Both the position numbers and the translations under genes were made by a program. The notes beneath the pieces are model-generated. The model worked only from the letters and a program-made list of their open reading frames with translations. It had not been told where the DNA came from and searched no databases. Below are positions 1-7,944 of a DNA stretch of 39,272 nt, one piece after another. Each line of letters starts with the position of its first letter. The stretch's first letter is position 1. This stretch comes from Acetobacteraceae bacterium (GTDB taxonomy: Bacteria; Pseudomonadota; Alphaproteobacteria; Acetobacterales; Acetobacteraceae): assembly GCA_019689515.1 (NCBI GenBank), contig JADGHI010000002.1, positions 1 to 39,272 on the forward strand. Direction: 5' to 3'.

Positions 1-27
1 CCGCGCTGCGGGGCGGCGGCGCGGCGG

Positions 28-59
28 GCCGGGCCCGGGGCGCATCCTCCGGGCCCGGC
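28..59 (-). terminator. GC-rich hairpin after the TPR gene
   Basis: Perfect 11-bp inverted repeat (arms 28-38 and 49-59, 10-nt loop), just past the stop codon of the minus-strand TPR gene. There is no T-tract, so it is a stable 3'-end hairpin rather than a textbook intrinsic terminator. Confidence 0.4.
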
Positions 60-66
60 GACGCGC

Positions 67-1422
67 TCAGTGGGCGATGCTCCGCGCCGCCTCGGCGTAG
101 CCCACGCGCCGCTCCGGCGGCACCGGGTGGCGACCCGCCACGCGCTCGAGCAGCATCCGCGCATCCTCCACCAAGCCGGCCTTGACCGCGGCGTCGAGGA
201 AGAGCTGCTCAAGCACGTCCTGCTGCGCGTGGCTGCCGCCCATGCGGTGCATGATGCCGAGCGCCGGGCGCATCGCCGCGACAGCGCCCGCGAAGTCGCC
301 GCGCCGGTGCGCCAGCACCGCCTCGCAGACCGGGATCGCCGCGTCGCGCACCACCGCGCCGAGGATGCCGCCCTGGGTCGCGGCGAATTCGCGCATCGCG
401 TCCAGCAGGCGCGCGGCCGCCTGGAAGCGGCCTGTGGCGGAAAGCGCCATCATCCAGTGCGGCAGGGTGAAGGTGGAGAGGCAATCGCCGATCCGCGCCT
501 CCGCCTTGTCGGCGAGCTCCACCCAGCGATCGCCCACCGGCACGCCGCGCAGCTCCAGCCGGAACAGCATCGAGGCGGCGTTCTGCACGTCGATGTAGAG
601 ATCGGGCTGCATCTGCGTGACCGGCGAGGCCAGGTCGCGGAAGCGCCGGTCGTACAGGTCCAGCACCGCGTCCCATTCGCGCCGCTCCATGTGGAACATG
701 GCGCGGTGCCACCAGAGGTGGTGCTTGAGGTTGTTGCCGCCCTCCCAGTGCGGCTCCAGCGCCTCGATCCAGGCGATGCCCTCGCCGCGGCGGCCCTGCA
801 TCTCGAAGGTGTGAGCAACCGCATGCGCCGCCCAGAGATCGCCGGGGTCGAGCTCGATCGCGGCGCGCCCGGCGGCCTCCGCCACGGTGTAGTTGCCGCA
901 CTCCTCGTTGGCGAAGGAGCGGCAGGCGAGAACCGCGCCGAAGCCCGGGATCGCCGGCGACCAGCGGGGCAGCACGCGCTCCACCGCGCCCAGCATCCGC
1001 TCCGGCGCGCCGAGCCAGAAGGCGTTGAAGTGGTGCAGGCGGAAGGCGAGGATGTCGTGCGGGTGGTCCGCCAGGATCTCCTCCCAGGTCGCGAGGGCGC
1101 GGTCGAGGTCGCCCGCGACCCAATGGCCGAGCGCCGCGGCGTGCGCCTGCTCGCGCCGGGTGGCGCGCGCTGCGGCGCGCTCGGCCCGGCCATGCGCCGC
1201 GCGCGCCCGGTCGAGCTGCGCGCTGTTGTAGGCGAGCATGGCGAAGCTGCCGGCGAGCACCTGGGCCATGCCGCATTCCGGATCGGCGGCGAGCAGCGCC
1301 TTCAGATGCGCCGAGGCGTCCAGGCGATAGCGCAGATAGGCCGCGATCGTGGCATCGAAGGCTGCGGCGGCCTCCGGCGAGGAGGCGGTGAGTTCCAGTC
1401 CCTGGGCGTCGCGCAGCGTCAT
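67..1422 (-). CDS. Tetratricopeptide-repeat protein, TTC38-like
   Basis: A 451-residue, all-helical protein built of degenerate tetratricopeptide repeats, resembling the TTC38 family. That family has no assigned reaction; TPR arrays usually hold other proteins. The most family-like stretch is the middle of the protein, with HAVAHTFEMQGR, a histidine/tryptophan-rich segment (HHLWWHRAMFHMERREWDAV) and alternating helix pairs. No signal peptide or membrane segment is visible, so it is probably cytoplasmic. The reading frame is open 58 codons further upstream, but I chose the ATG giving MTLRDAQG because GGGAG lies about ten bases before it and the extra N-terminus is arginine/proline-rich and unlike the family. 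It stands alone, divergent from the small secreted-protein gene. Family assignment is fairly sure; function is unknown. Confidence 0.75.
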   Translation of the reverse strand: MTLRDAQGLELTASSPEAAAAFDATIAAYLRYRLDASAHLKALLAADPECGMAQVLAGSFAMLAYNSAQLDRARAAHGRAERAAARATRREQAHAAALGHWVAGDLDRALATWEEILADHPHDILAFRLHHFNAFWLGAPERMLGAVERVLPRWSPAIPGFGAVLACRSFANEECGNYTVAEAAGRAAIELDPGDLWAAHAVAHTFEMQGRRGEGIAWIEALEPHWEGGNNLKHHLWWHRAMFHMERREWDAVLDLYDRRFRDLASPVTQMQPDLYIDVQNAASMLFRLELRGVPVGDRWVELADKAEARIGDCLSTFTLPHWMMALSATGRFQAAARLLDAMREFAATQGGILGAVVRDAAIPVCEAVLAHRRGDFAGAVAAMRPALGIMHRMGGSHAQQDVLEQLFLDAAVKAGLVEDARMLLERVAGRHPVPPERRVGYAEAARSIAH

Positions 1423-1716
1423 CTCCGATGGCTCCCTGGCGTCCGACCGACTGACCGGCGGACGGATCGGCGAGCCATCATGCCGCCGGTCGGCGGGGGA
1501 CGGAAAGGCGCGTTCCGCTGCCATCCCGGCTCGCCGCGCCTCCCCCGCTACGGCGCCCTCATGTTTCGCACACGCTCTCCCTGCAATGCACGACATACGC
1601 GGCGCAACTTGCGGAACCCGAATTCCCCTGCCGCGGCATCATCGTGAAACGCGCCTTGCGTATCTCTCTCTGCGTCGGCCGGACAGGCCGTGACCCGAAG
1701 AACGAGGAGAGAGACC

Positions 1717-2112
1717 ATGACGAAGTTCCGCAACACCGCGCTGGCCGCCCTGCTGGCACTCGGCACCGCCGCCGGAACGGCGCAGGCTCAGTTCTATGTG
1801 GATGCGACGACCATCCCCGGCCAGGCGCCCGGCGCCACGGGCAATGTCGTGGGCGGCGGCGTCGCCACGATGATCGGCGGCGGCGACGACCGCGTCATCG
1901 TCTACAGCGCGGGCGGCGCGGGCGCGGGCGGCGGCGCCGTCGTTGCCCAGCCGGGGCGCCTCGCCCGGCTCACGGGCGGCGCCGGCGATGGGCCGCAGGT
2001 CGAGTACCTCGCGCCTGCCCCGGCCGGTCGCGGCCGCACCGCGGTGCTGATCGGCGGCGGCGAGGATCGGGAGGTGGTGTATCTCGGCACCACCCGCCCC
2101 GACCACGGCTGA
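1717..2112 (+). CDS. Small secreted glycine-rich protein with an internal repeat
   Basis: Encodes 131 residues. The first 24 form a clean Sec signal peptide: a KFR basic start, an Ala/Leu core, and AQA before the likely cut, leaving a mature N-terminus of QFYVDATT. The mature part is glycine- and alanine-rich and contains one motif twice: MIGGGDDRVIVY near residues 50-61 and LIGGGEDREVVY near residues 111-122. The start is the ATG preceded by GAGGAGAGAG; a GTG nine codons upstream has no advantage. I do not recognise a family. A short periplasmic or surface protein fits, and the doubled GGG-(D/E)DR-V-VY unit could be a beta-strand repeat. A strong hairpin follows 29 bases after the stop. Confidence 0.7.
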   Translation: MTKFRNTALAALLALGTAAGTAQAQFYVDATTIPGQAPGATGNVVGGGVATMIGGGDDRVIVYSAGGAGAGGGAVVAQPGRLARLTGGAGDGPQVEYLAPAPAGRGRTAVLIGGGEDREVVYLGTTRPDHG

Positions 2113-2141
2113 AGCCGGTGGCAGACGCGGCTTCCATCCTC

Positions 2142-2169
2142 CTCCGCTCCGCGCCCCCGCGGAGCGGAG
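2142..2169 (+). terminator. 12-bp perfect hairpin after the secreted-protein gene
   Basis: Arms 2142-2153 and 2158-2169 are exact reverse complements around a CCCC loop, 29 bases after the preceding stop codon. No T-run follows. It is the strongest stem in the window and probably marks the transcript end. Confidence 0.5.
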
Positions 2170-2172
2170 CGA

Positions 2173-2777
2173 GGCTGTTGGTCGCCGGGACGGGCGACAG
2201 GCCGGGATCCCGGTGCTGCCGCACGGCTTCAACGATCTCCTTCGAGGGCGTGATGCGCCACCTGCCGGCCTTGCTGCATGCGTTCGCGCCCTCGATGCGC
2301 GGCCATGGCGAGGCGCCTTGCAGCGGAGCGTTCGGAGCGCGTGCGCGGCCTCGTCCTGATCGGCGCCTTCGCGGAGTTCCTGCACAATGCCGAGGTCCGG
2401 GCACTCTGGGACGGCGCGGTGGCGACGCTCGCCACCCCGTTCGATCCCGGCTTCGTACACGCGTCCGGGAATCCACCGTGGCGCGCCCCGTGCCGGACGG
2501 ACTGCTCGACACAGCAGTCGCTGAGAGCCTCAAGAGGCCGGCGCGGATCTGGCACGCGGCGCTCGCCGGGCAGAGCGAGGACGACACCGACCGCCCCCTT
2601 CATCACATCCTGGCTGAGCGCGAAGCGGTGGTGCCGCGCGCCGATCAGGACGCGCTGCTCGCTGGCATCCGCGATGCGCGGCTCGTGGTGCACGCGGGCG
2701 GCGACCACACGCTGCACTTGGAGGACCCGGTGCAGGTCGCGGCAGAGATCGCCGAATTCGCTACGGCGACAGCCTGA
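2173..2777 (+). pseudogene. Alpha/beta-hydrolase, frameshifted and internally deleted
   Basis: Pieces of one alpha/beta-fold hydrolase can be read in order by changing frame. First come LLVAGTGDRPG and, one frame over, GIPVLPHGFND (oxyanion strand region). Then FEGVMRHLPALLHAFAPSMR with GHGEA. Next is RRLAAERSERVRGLVLIGAF, the helix and strand after the nucleophile elbow. After another shift comes a long C-terminal part with DQDALLAGIRDARLVV and GGDHTLHLEDP, which carries the catalytic-type histidine. The G-x-S-x-G elbow itself is missing. The two flanking segments meet at the sequence around 2311-2323 in different frames, so a deletion joined them. At least two more frameshifts are present (near 2250 and 2455). 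The protein cannot be functional. It converges on dut, whose stop lies 12 bases away. Confidence 0.75.
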
Positions 2778-2789
2778 AGGCCCCGCCGC

Positions 2790-3251
2790 TCAGCTCGTCC
2801 CGGTGCTGCCGAAGCCGCCGGTGCCGCGCGCCGTCTCGGGCAGGGCCGCAACCTCGCGCCAGACCGCGCGCGTGACGGGGGCGAGGACCGCCTGGGCGAT
2901 GCGCATGCCGCGCTCGACGGTGAAGGGCTCGGTGCCGGCGTTGAGCACGATGATCTGCAACTCGCCGCGGTAGTCCTCGTCGATCGTGCCCGGGCTGTTG
3001 GGCAGCACGATGCCGTGGCGCAGCGCCAGGCCGGAGCGCGGGCGGACCTGTAGTTCATGGCCAGGCGGGAGGGCGATGCGGAGCCCCGTCGGGATCAGCG
3101 CACGCCCGCCGGGCGGGACGGTGACCGGCTCGGCGACCGCGGCGAGCAGGTCCATTCCTGCCGCGCCGGGCGTGGCATAGGAGGGCAGCGGCAGGCCCTC
3201 GGCGTGCGGCAGGCGCGTCACCGCGATCTCGGCGGGGGGCGTGCTGGTCAT
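2790..3251 (-). CDS. dut: dUTP pyrophosphatase
   Basis: Hydrolyses dUTP to dUMP and diphosphate, keeping uracil out of DNA and supplying dUMP for thymidylate synthesis. The 153-residue length is normal for the homotrimeric class. All five family motifs are visible: AGMDL (31-35), PRSGLA (71-76), the GTIDEDYRGEL uridine-binding hairpin (88-98), RGMRIAQ (114-120) and the C-terminal P-loop-like RGTGGFGSTG (142-151). The start codon overlaps the coaBC stop by four bases (ATGA), so it is translationally coupled and is the last gene of the set running from 5085 down to 2790. Pairing of coaBC and dut is common in proteobacteria. Confidence 0.97.
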   Translation of the reverse strand: MTSTPPAEIAVTRLPHAEGLPLPSYATPGAAGMDLLAAVAEPVTVPPGGRALIPTGLRIALPPGHELQVRPRSGLALRHGIVLPNSPGTIDEDYRGELQIIVLNAGTEPFTVERGMRIAQAVLAPVTRAVWREVAALPETARGTGGFGSTGTS

Positions 3252-4435
3252 GCGAAGGCCTCCGCGATGCGGGCCGCGAGGCGACGCGCGACTTCCTCCT
3301 TTGGCATGCGCGGCCAGTCCTCCACCCCCTGTCCCGTCACCAGGTGCACGGCGTTCTCCTCCCCGCCCATCACGTCGCCGGAGACGTCGTTCGCCACGAT
3401 CCAGTCGCAGCCCTTGCGCCGGCGCTTCTCGACTGCGTTCGCCACCACCTCCTCGGTCTCGGCGGCGAAGCCGATGACGAGGCGCGGACGCTGCTGATGC
3501 GCGGAGAGCGTCGCGAGGATGTCCGGGTTCAGCGCCAGGGCCAGCGGCGGCGGCGGCTGGCCCGGCACCTTCTTCATCTTCTGCCCCGCCACCGCGGCCA
3601 CGCGCCAGTCCGCCACCGCCGCGGCGCAGACGGCGATGTCGGCGGGCAGCGCCGCCTCGCAGGCGGCGAGCATGTCGCGCGCGCTCTCGACGCGCCGCAC
3701 GGTGACGCCCGGCGGATCGGGCAAGGCGACGGGGCCCGAGACCAGCGTCACCCGCGCACCGAGGGCGGCGAGCGCGGCGGCGATGGCGTGGCCCTGCTTC
3801 CCGGAGGAGCGGTTGGCGATGTAGCGCACCGGGTCGATCGCCTCATGCGTCGGGCCGGAGGTGACGAGGGCATGCCGGCCGGCGAGCGGGCGGGCGCCGG
3901 GCGGCGCCAGCAGCGCCTCGATGGCGGCGAGGATCTCGGGCGGCTCGGCGAGGCGGCCGGGGCCGGATTCCGGCTCGGCCATCGGGCCCTCGTTGGGGCC
4001 GACGCAATGCACGCCGCGGGCGCGCAGCGTGGCGAGGTTCGCCTGGGTGGCCGGGTGCGCCCACATGGTGGGGTTCATCGCCGGGGCGATCAGGATCGGC
4101 CGGTCGGTCGCGAGCAGCACGGTGCTGGCGAGGTCGTCGCACAGGCCGTGCGCCATCTTCGCCATCAGGTCGGCCGAGGCCGGCGCCACCACGACCAGGT
4201 CGGGCAGGCGGGCGAGGCGGATGTGGCCGATCTCGGCCTCGGCGGCCCAGAGATCGTCGTGCACCCGCTCCCCCGTGAGGGCAGCCAGCGCCTCCCGGGT
4301 GACGAAGCGTGCGCCGGCCGCGGTCAGGATCGCGGTCACGGCAGCCCCGCGGGCGCGCAGCAGACGCACCAGCTCGAGCGCCTTGTAGGCGGCGACGCTC
4401 CCGGAGACGACCAGCAGTACGCGCCGCCCCTTCAT
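3248..4435 (-). CDS. coaBC: Bifunctional phosphopantothenoylcysteine decarboxylase / phosphopantothenate-cysteine ligase
   Basis: Catalyses two consecutive steps of coenzyme A synthesis in the cytoplasm: ligation of cysteine to 4'-phosphopantothenate (C-terminal CoaB domain) and FMN-dependent decarboxylation (N-terminal CoaC domain). The product has 395 residues, typical for the fusion. The CoaC half begins with VLLVVSGSVAAYKALEL, holds the catalytic-type histidine in GHIRLAR (about residue 71) and the PAMN flavin/substrate motif (118-121). The CoaB half begins near residue 185 with HALVTSGPTHEAIDPVRYI and the NRSSGKQG nucleotide loop. The flap that carries an active-site cysteine in the E. 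coli enzyme reads MAEPESGPGR here, with glutamate at the cysteine position. I took the ATG giving MKGRRVLL, which overlaps the upstream gene by ATGA. Confidence 0.95.
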   Translation of the reverse strand: MKGRRVLLVVSGSVAAYKALELVRLLRARGAAVTAILTAAGARFVTREALAALTGERVHDDLWAAEAEIGHIRLARLPDLVVVAPASADLMAKMAHGLCDDLASTVLLATDRPILIAPAMNPTMWAHPATQANLATLRARGVHCVGPNEGPMAEPESGPGRLAEPPEILAAIEALLAPPGARPLAGRHALVTSGPTHEAIDPVRYIANRSSGKQGHAIAAALAALGARVTLVSGPVALPDPPGVTVRRVESARDMLAACEAALPADIAVCAAAVADWRVAAVAGQKMKKVPGQPPPPLALALNPDILATLSAHQQRPRLVIGFAAETEEVVANAVEKRRRKGCDWIVANDVSGDVMGGEENAVHLVTGQGVEDWPRMPKEEVARRLAARIAEAFA

Positions 4436-5085
4436 GGGTTGAGGCCCCTTGCCGCCGGGTCGAAGGCGCGCGCCGAGGCGGTGTCGAACCACGCGCTGGC
4501 GTTGCTCTGCCCCGCGCCGTTGAGCGAGAAGAGGCGGCCGAGGCCGGGGATGTAGAGCTGGTCAATGAACAAGTGCGGCGCCTCCGGGGCGACGATGCGC
4601 CTCTCGTCCCCTGCCGTGGCGGTGATGCCGGGGCCGGCGAAGGCGCCGATCAGCACGCCGGGGCGGATGCGCACGCTGACCAGCACGTCGCAATCGGTCC
4701 AGGCGGCGGGCAGGGCGAGCTGGCGCCGGGCCATCTCCACGAGCGGCACGCCGGCCGTGCGGGCGCGGCCGAGGAGAAGGACCATCCGGTCCTCCTCCAT
4801 CCACCAGGGCGAATTGAGCAGCGGTTCCAACCCCGGCGCGCCGCTGCCGATGTACCGCCTGGCGGCGAATCGGAACATCCGGTTGTCCTCCGCTAGCGTC
4901 ACCCGCCGCCGGATCACCAGGCCGCCCGTCCGGGCGTAGCGGAAGCCCTTCGGCGCGTCCGCGTCGGGTTCGGTGACGAGCGTCTTGCCGCGGCCGTGGG
5001 AGGCGTTGCGCCACTGGTAGCCCTGGGCTTCGAGCCAGGTGTTCGAATCCTTGAAATAGGCCTCGTTGACCGTCGCGGCAGGCAT
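4432..5085 (-). CDS. Conserved-looking protein of unknown function, coupled to coaBC
   Basis: A 217-residue soluble protein I cannot assign to a family. It has no signal peptide, membrane span or recognised catalytic motif. Visible features are an aromatic N-terminal part (AYFKDSNTWLEAQGYQWRN), a WWMEEDRMVLLLGRAR segment near residue 100 and a C-terminal stretch with PHLFIDQLYIPGLGRLFSLN. The pattern looks like an alternating alpha/beta fold. An in-frame TTG lies four codons earlier, but I chose the ATG because GGGAG sits six bases before it. Its stop codon overlaps the coaBC start (ATGA), so the two are translated together. This suggests, but does not prove, a role near CoA or nucleotide metabolism. 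Codon use matches the core genes, so I regard it as real. Confidence 0.7.
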   Translation of the reverse strand: MPAATVNEAYFKDSNTWLEAQGYQWRNASHGRGKTLVTEPDADAPKGFRYARTGGLVIRRRVTLAEDNRMFRFAARRYIGSGAPGLEPLLNSPWWMEEDRMVLLLGRARTAGVPLVEMARRQLALPAAWTDCDVLVSVRIRPGVLIGAFAGPGITATAGDERRIVAPEAPHLFIDQLYIPGLGRLFSLNGAGQSNASAWFDTASARAFDPAARGLNP

Positions 5086-5231
5086 GCGGGCTCCCAATGG
5101 TGCGGCTGTGTTGCGCCAAGCGGCATCATGCCAGGGTTGCGCGTCGGCAGCGACGGTGCCCGAAGCGGGTCAGGCGGCGCAGGGTGCCTCTCCCGTCCGC
5201 GGCACGGGAACCGGAGGCGCGGCGGACGCGC

Positions 5232-5990
5232 TCAGAGCCGCCAGCCCGTGTGGATCGCCACGATGCCGCCGGAGAGGTTGCGGTACGCCACCCGCTCCAG
5301 CCCCGCCGCGCGCATCATCGCGGCCAGCGTCTCCTGGTCGGGGAAGGTGCGGATGCTCTCGGCGAGGTATTCGTAGGCAGCGCGATCCTGCGCCACGCGC
5401 GCGCCGATCTCCGGCAGCACCTTGAACGACCAGGCGTCGTAGAGCGGCACCAGCGGCGCGATCTCCAGGCGCGAGAATTCCAGGCAGTGGAACCGCCCGC
5501 CCGGGCGCAGCACGCGGCGCGCCTCGCGCAGCACCGCATCCTTGTCGGTGCAATTGCGCAGGCCGAAGGCGATTGAGACCTTTTCCACGCAGCGGTCCGG
5601 CAGCGGCAGGCGCTCGGCATCGGCGCAGAGGAAGGAGAGGCCGGCGGCGAGGCCGCGCTCCAGCGCCCTCCCCTCCGCCACCTCCAGCATCGCAGGGTTG
5701 ACGTCGGAGAGGATCACATGGCCCGCGCCGCGTTCCAGCGCACTGAAGGAGATGTCCCCGGTGCCGCCGGCGAGGTCGAGCAGCGTCTCCCGCGCGCTGG
5801 CGCCGATCGCGGCGACGAAGGCCCGCTTCCACAGCCGGTGGATGCCGAGCGACATCAGGTCGTTCATCAGGTCGTAGCGCGGGGCCACGCTCTCGAACAC
5901 CTGGCGGACCAGGCCGGCCTTGGCGGCGCGCGGCACCTCGCGGAAGCCGAAATCGGTGCTATCGGAGGGGCGGCCCTCGGCGGTCGTCAT
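5232..5990 (-). CDS. ubiE: Ubiquinone/menaquinone biosynthesis C-methyltransferase
   Basis: SAM-dependent methyltransferase that adds the ring methyl group during ubiquinone (and menaquinone) biosynthesis. The 252-residue protein carries the UbiE N-terminal signature VFESVAPRYDLMNDLMSLGI (31-50), SAM-binding motif I LDLAGGTGDI (71-80), the DVNPAML segment (96-102), and the second UbiE signature FGLRNCTDKDAVLREARRVL followed by RPGGRF. An ATG four codons upstream (MFRRM...) is equally possible because neither has a strong ribosome site. The gene is divergent from mutM with only about 40 bases between them, so both promoters must lie within that gap or inside the opposing gene. Confidence 0.96.
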   Translation of the reverse strand: MTTAEGRPSDSTDFGFREVPRAAKAGLVRQVFESVAPRYDLMNDLMSLGIHRLWKRAFVAAIGASARETLLDLAGGTGDISFSALERGAGHVILSDVNPAMLEVAEGRALERGLAAGLSFLCADAERLPLPDRCVEKVSIAFGLRNCTDKDAVLREARRVLRPGGRFHCLEFSRLEIAPLVPLYDAWSFKVLPEIGARVAQDRAAYEYLAESIRTFPDQETLAAMMRAAGLERVAYRNLSGGIVAIHTGWRL

Positions 5991-6030
5991 GCGCCGGAAC
6001 ATAGCGCCGCGGGGAGGAAGAGGAACCCTC

Positions 6031-6927
6031 ATGCCGGAACTGCCGGAGGTCGAGACGGTGATGCGCGGGCTCTCCGGCGTCCTGGCCGGGCGGCGTATCG
6101 TGCGGGCGGAGGTGCACCGGGAGGGCATGCGCTTCCCCTTCCCGCCCGGCCTCGGGGCGCGGCTCGAGGGCCGGCGCGTGCTCGGCTTCCGGCGGCGCGG
6201 GAAGTACATGCTGATGCGGCTCGACGACGGCGAGAGCGTGCTGATCCACCTCGGCATGTCGGGGCGCATGGTGGCGCGGCCCATCGGCGCGCCGCCCGCG
6301 CCGCGGCTCGGCCCGCAGGGTCGGGCCTCCGACGCCCGCGGGCACAACCAACCGCCGGGGCTGCACGAGCATCTCGTGATGGAGACTGAAAACGGCATAC
6401 GAGTCGGCTTCGTCGATCCGCGCCGCTTCGGCTGCGTCGATCTCGTGCCGACGGCGGAGGAGGACCGGCATCGGCTGCTGCGGGGCCTCGGGCCGGAGCC
6501 ACTCGAGGACAGCTTCACGCCGGAGGTCCTGTCCGACGCGCTCGCCGGAAAGCGCACGCCGATCAAGGCGGCGCTGCTCGACCAGAAGGTGGTGGCCGGG
6601 CTCGGCAACATCTATGCCTGCGAGGCGCTGTTCCGCGCCGGGATCTCGCCCCGCCGCTCGGCCCACACCGTCCCGGGCGAGCGCGCCGCGCGGCTGGTGC
6701 CGGCGATCAAGGCGGTGCTGACGGAGAGCATCGGCGCCGGCGGGTCCAGCCTGCGCGACTATGTGCGCGCGGACGGCGAGATCGGCGCCTTCCAGGAGCG
6801 CTTCGCGGTCTATGACCGCGAGGGCCAGCGCTGCGAACGCTGCCCCGGCCCGCCGGACTGCGACGGCATCCGCCGCATCGTGCAGTCCGGCCGCTCGACC
6901 TTCTTCTGTCCGCGCACCCAGCGTTGA
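6031..6927 (+). CDS. mutM: Formamidopyrimidine-DNA glycosylase (Fpg/MutM)
   Basis: Excises 8-oxoguanine and formamidopyrimidines from DNA and nicks the resulting abasic site. The start is certain: MPELPEVETVMRGL supplies the proline that becomes the N-terminal nucleophile plus the following catalytic glutamate, and GGGGAGGAAGAGGA precedes it. The conserved helix-two-turn-helix stretch (KAALLDQKVVAGLGNIYACE) and the lysine loop GKYMLM are present. Two features are odd. A proline/glycine-rich insert sits near residues 85-110. In the C-terminal zinc finger the usual last CxxC reads CPRT, so the fourth zinc cysteine is a threonine, while an extra cysteine occurs in PPDC. At 298 residues it is slightly longer than the usual 270-280. 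Confidence 0.95.
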   Translation: MPELPEVETVMRGLSGVLAGRRIVRAEVHREGMRFPFPPGLGARLEGRRVLGFRRRGKYMLMRLDDGESVLIHLGMSGRMVARPIGAPPAPRLGPQGRASDARGHNQPPGLHEHLVMETENGIRVGFVDPRRFGCVDLVPTAEEDRHRLLRGLGPEPLEDSFTPEVLSDALAGKRTPIKAALLDQKVVAGLGNIYACEALFRAGISPRRSAHTVPGERAARLVPAIKAVLTESIGAGGSSLRDYVRADGEIGAFQERFAVYDREGQRCERCPGPPDCDGIRRIVQSGRSTFFCPRTQR

Positions 6928-6989
6928 GGCACCCGCGCTCCTGGGCTAGACCGGTGCCCGTCCCCCTGAGCAACAAGGACCGACGCGCC

Positions 6990-7769
6990 ATGGCCGAATA
7001 CGGCATGATCCTGGTCGAGACCCAGGGCAGGGTCGGCGTGATCCGCCTGAACCGCCCCCAGGCGCTCAACGCGCTCTGCGACCAGCTGATGGACGAGCTC
7101 GGCCAGGCCCTGCTCGCCTTCGACGCCGACGACGCGATCGGCGCGATCGTGCTGACCGGCAACGAGAAGGCCTTCGCCGCCGGGGCCGACATCAAGGAGA
7201 TGCGGGACCGCACCTTCCCCGCCGTCTATCGCGACGACTGGATCGGGCAGAAGTGGGAGACGGTGCTGCGGGTGCGCAAGCCCGTGATCGCCGCCGTCGC
7301 CGGCTACGCCCTCGGCGGCGGCTGCGAGCTGGCGATGATGTGCGACATCATCCTGGCGGCGGAGAACGCAAAGTTCGGCCAGCCGGAGATCAATCTCGGC
7401 GTCATCCCGGGCGCCGGCGGCACGCAGCGCCTGACGCGGGCCGTGGGCAAGGCCAAGGCGATGGAGATGATCCTCACCGGCCGGATGATGGACGCGGCGG
7501 AGGCGGAGCGGTCGAACCTCGTCGCCCGCGTGGTGCCGACGGACCAGCTCCTGGCCGAGGCGGTGAAGGTCGGGGAGAGGATCGCCGCCCTCTCCGTCCC
7601 CTCCGTGATGATGGCGAAGGAAGCGGTGAATATCGCCTATGAGACGACCCTGCACGAGGGCGTGCGGTTCGAGCGGCGCCTGTTCCTGTCGCTGTTCGCG
7701 ACCGAGGACCAGAAGGAGGGGATGGCGGCCTTCGCCGAGAAGCGCAAGCCGAGCTTCCGCAACGCGTAA
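6990..7769 (+). CDS. Enoyl-CoA hydratase
   Basis: Crotonase-fold enzyme of 259 residues that adds water to trans-2-enoyl-CoA in fatty-acid or branched-chain acyl-CoA breakdown. The oxyanion-hole segment AFAAGADIKEM and the second one in GYALGGGCELAMMCD are visible. The two catalytic glutamates of the family correspond to E113 (GGGCE) and E133 (GQPEINLGVIPGAGGTQRL), with the expected 20-residue spacing. The start MAEYGMILVE fits family length; upstream in-frame residues are not family-like and no strong ribosome site is seen. It follows mutM by 62 bases and may be read from the same transcript, although the functions are unrelated. A hairpin follows immediately after the stop. Confidence 0.93.
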   Translation: MAEYGMILVETQGRVGVIRLNRPQALNALCDQLMDELGQALLAFDADDAIGAIVLTGNEKAFAAGADIKEMRDRTFPAVYRDDWIGQKWETVLRVRKPVIAAVAGYALGGGCELAMMCDIILAAENAKFGQPEINLGVIPGAGGTQRLTRAVGKAKAMEMILTGRMMDAAEAERSNLVARVVPTDQLLAEAVKVGERIAALSVPSVMMAKEAVNIAYETTLHEGVRFERRLFLSLFATEDQKEGMAAFAEKRKPSFRNA

Positions 7770-7774
7770 CCGGG

Positions 7775-7796
7775 GGCCGGGCCGTGGCGCCCGGCC
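7775..7796 (+). terminator. GC-rich hairpin after the enoyl-CoA hydratase gene
   Basis: Arms 7775-7782 and 7789-7796 pair perfectly (8 bp, 6-nt loop), six bases past the stop codon. Only two T residues follow shortly afterwards. Confidence 0.45.
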
Positions 7797-7944
7797 GCCT
7801 TGACGGAACCGGGGGCGGTGACTAGAATGCCGCCTCCGCCGCGGGCAGGGCCCAAACCGGCCCCGCGCGGCACCCCATTCGAACGGCAACCGGCCCGAAG
7901 ACCTACCCGGCTTCACCGCCCGTGCGTGGAGATTCTTCATAGCC

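Noticed and set aside
5232..6611. A 459-residue extended form of ubiE starting inside mutM
   Set aside because: The added N-terminus is Ser/Pro/Arg-rich antisense to mutM; UbiE signatures and normal length start at 5990.
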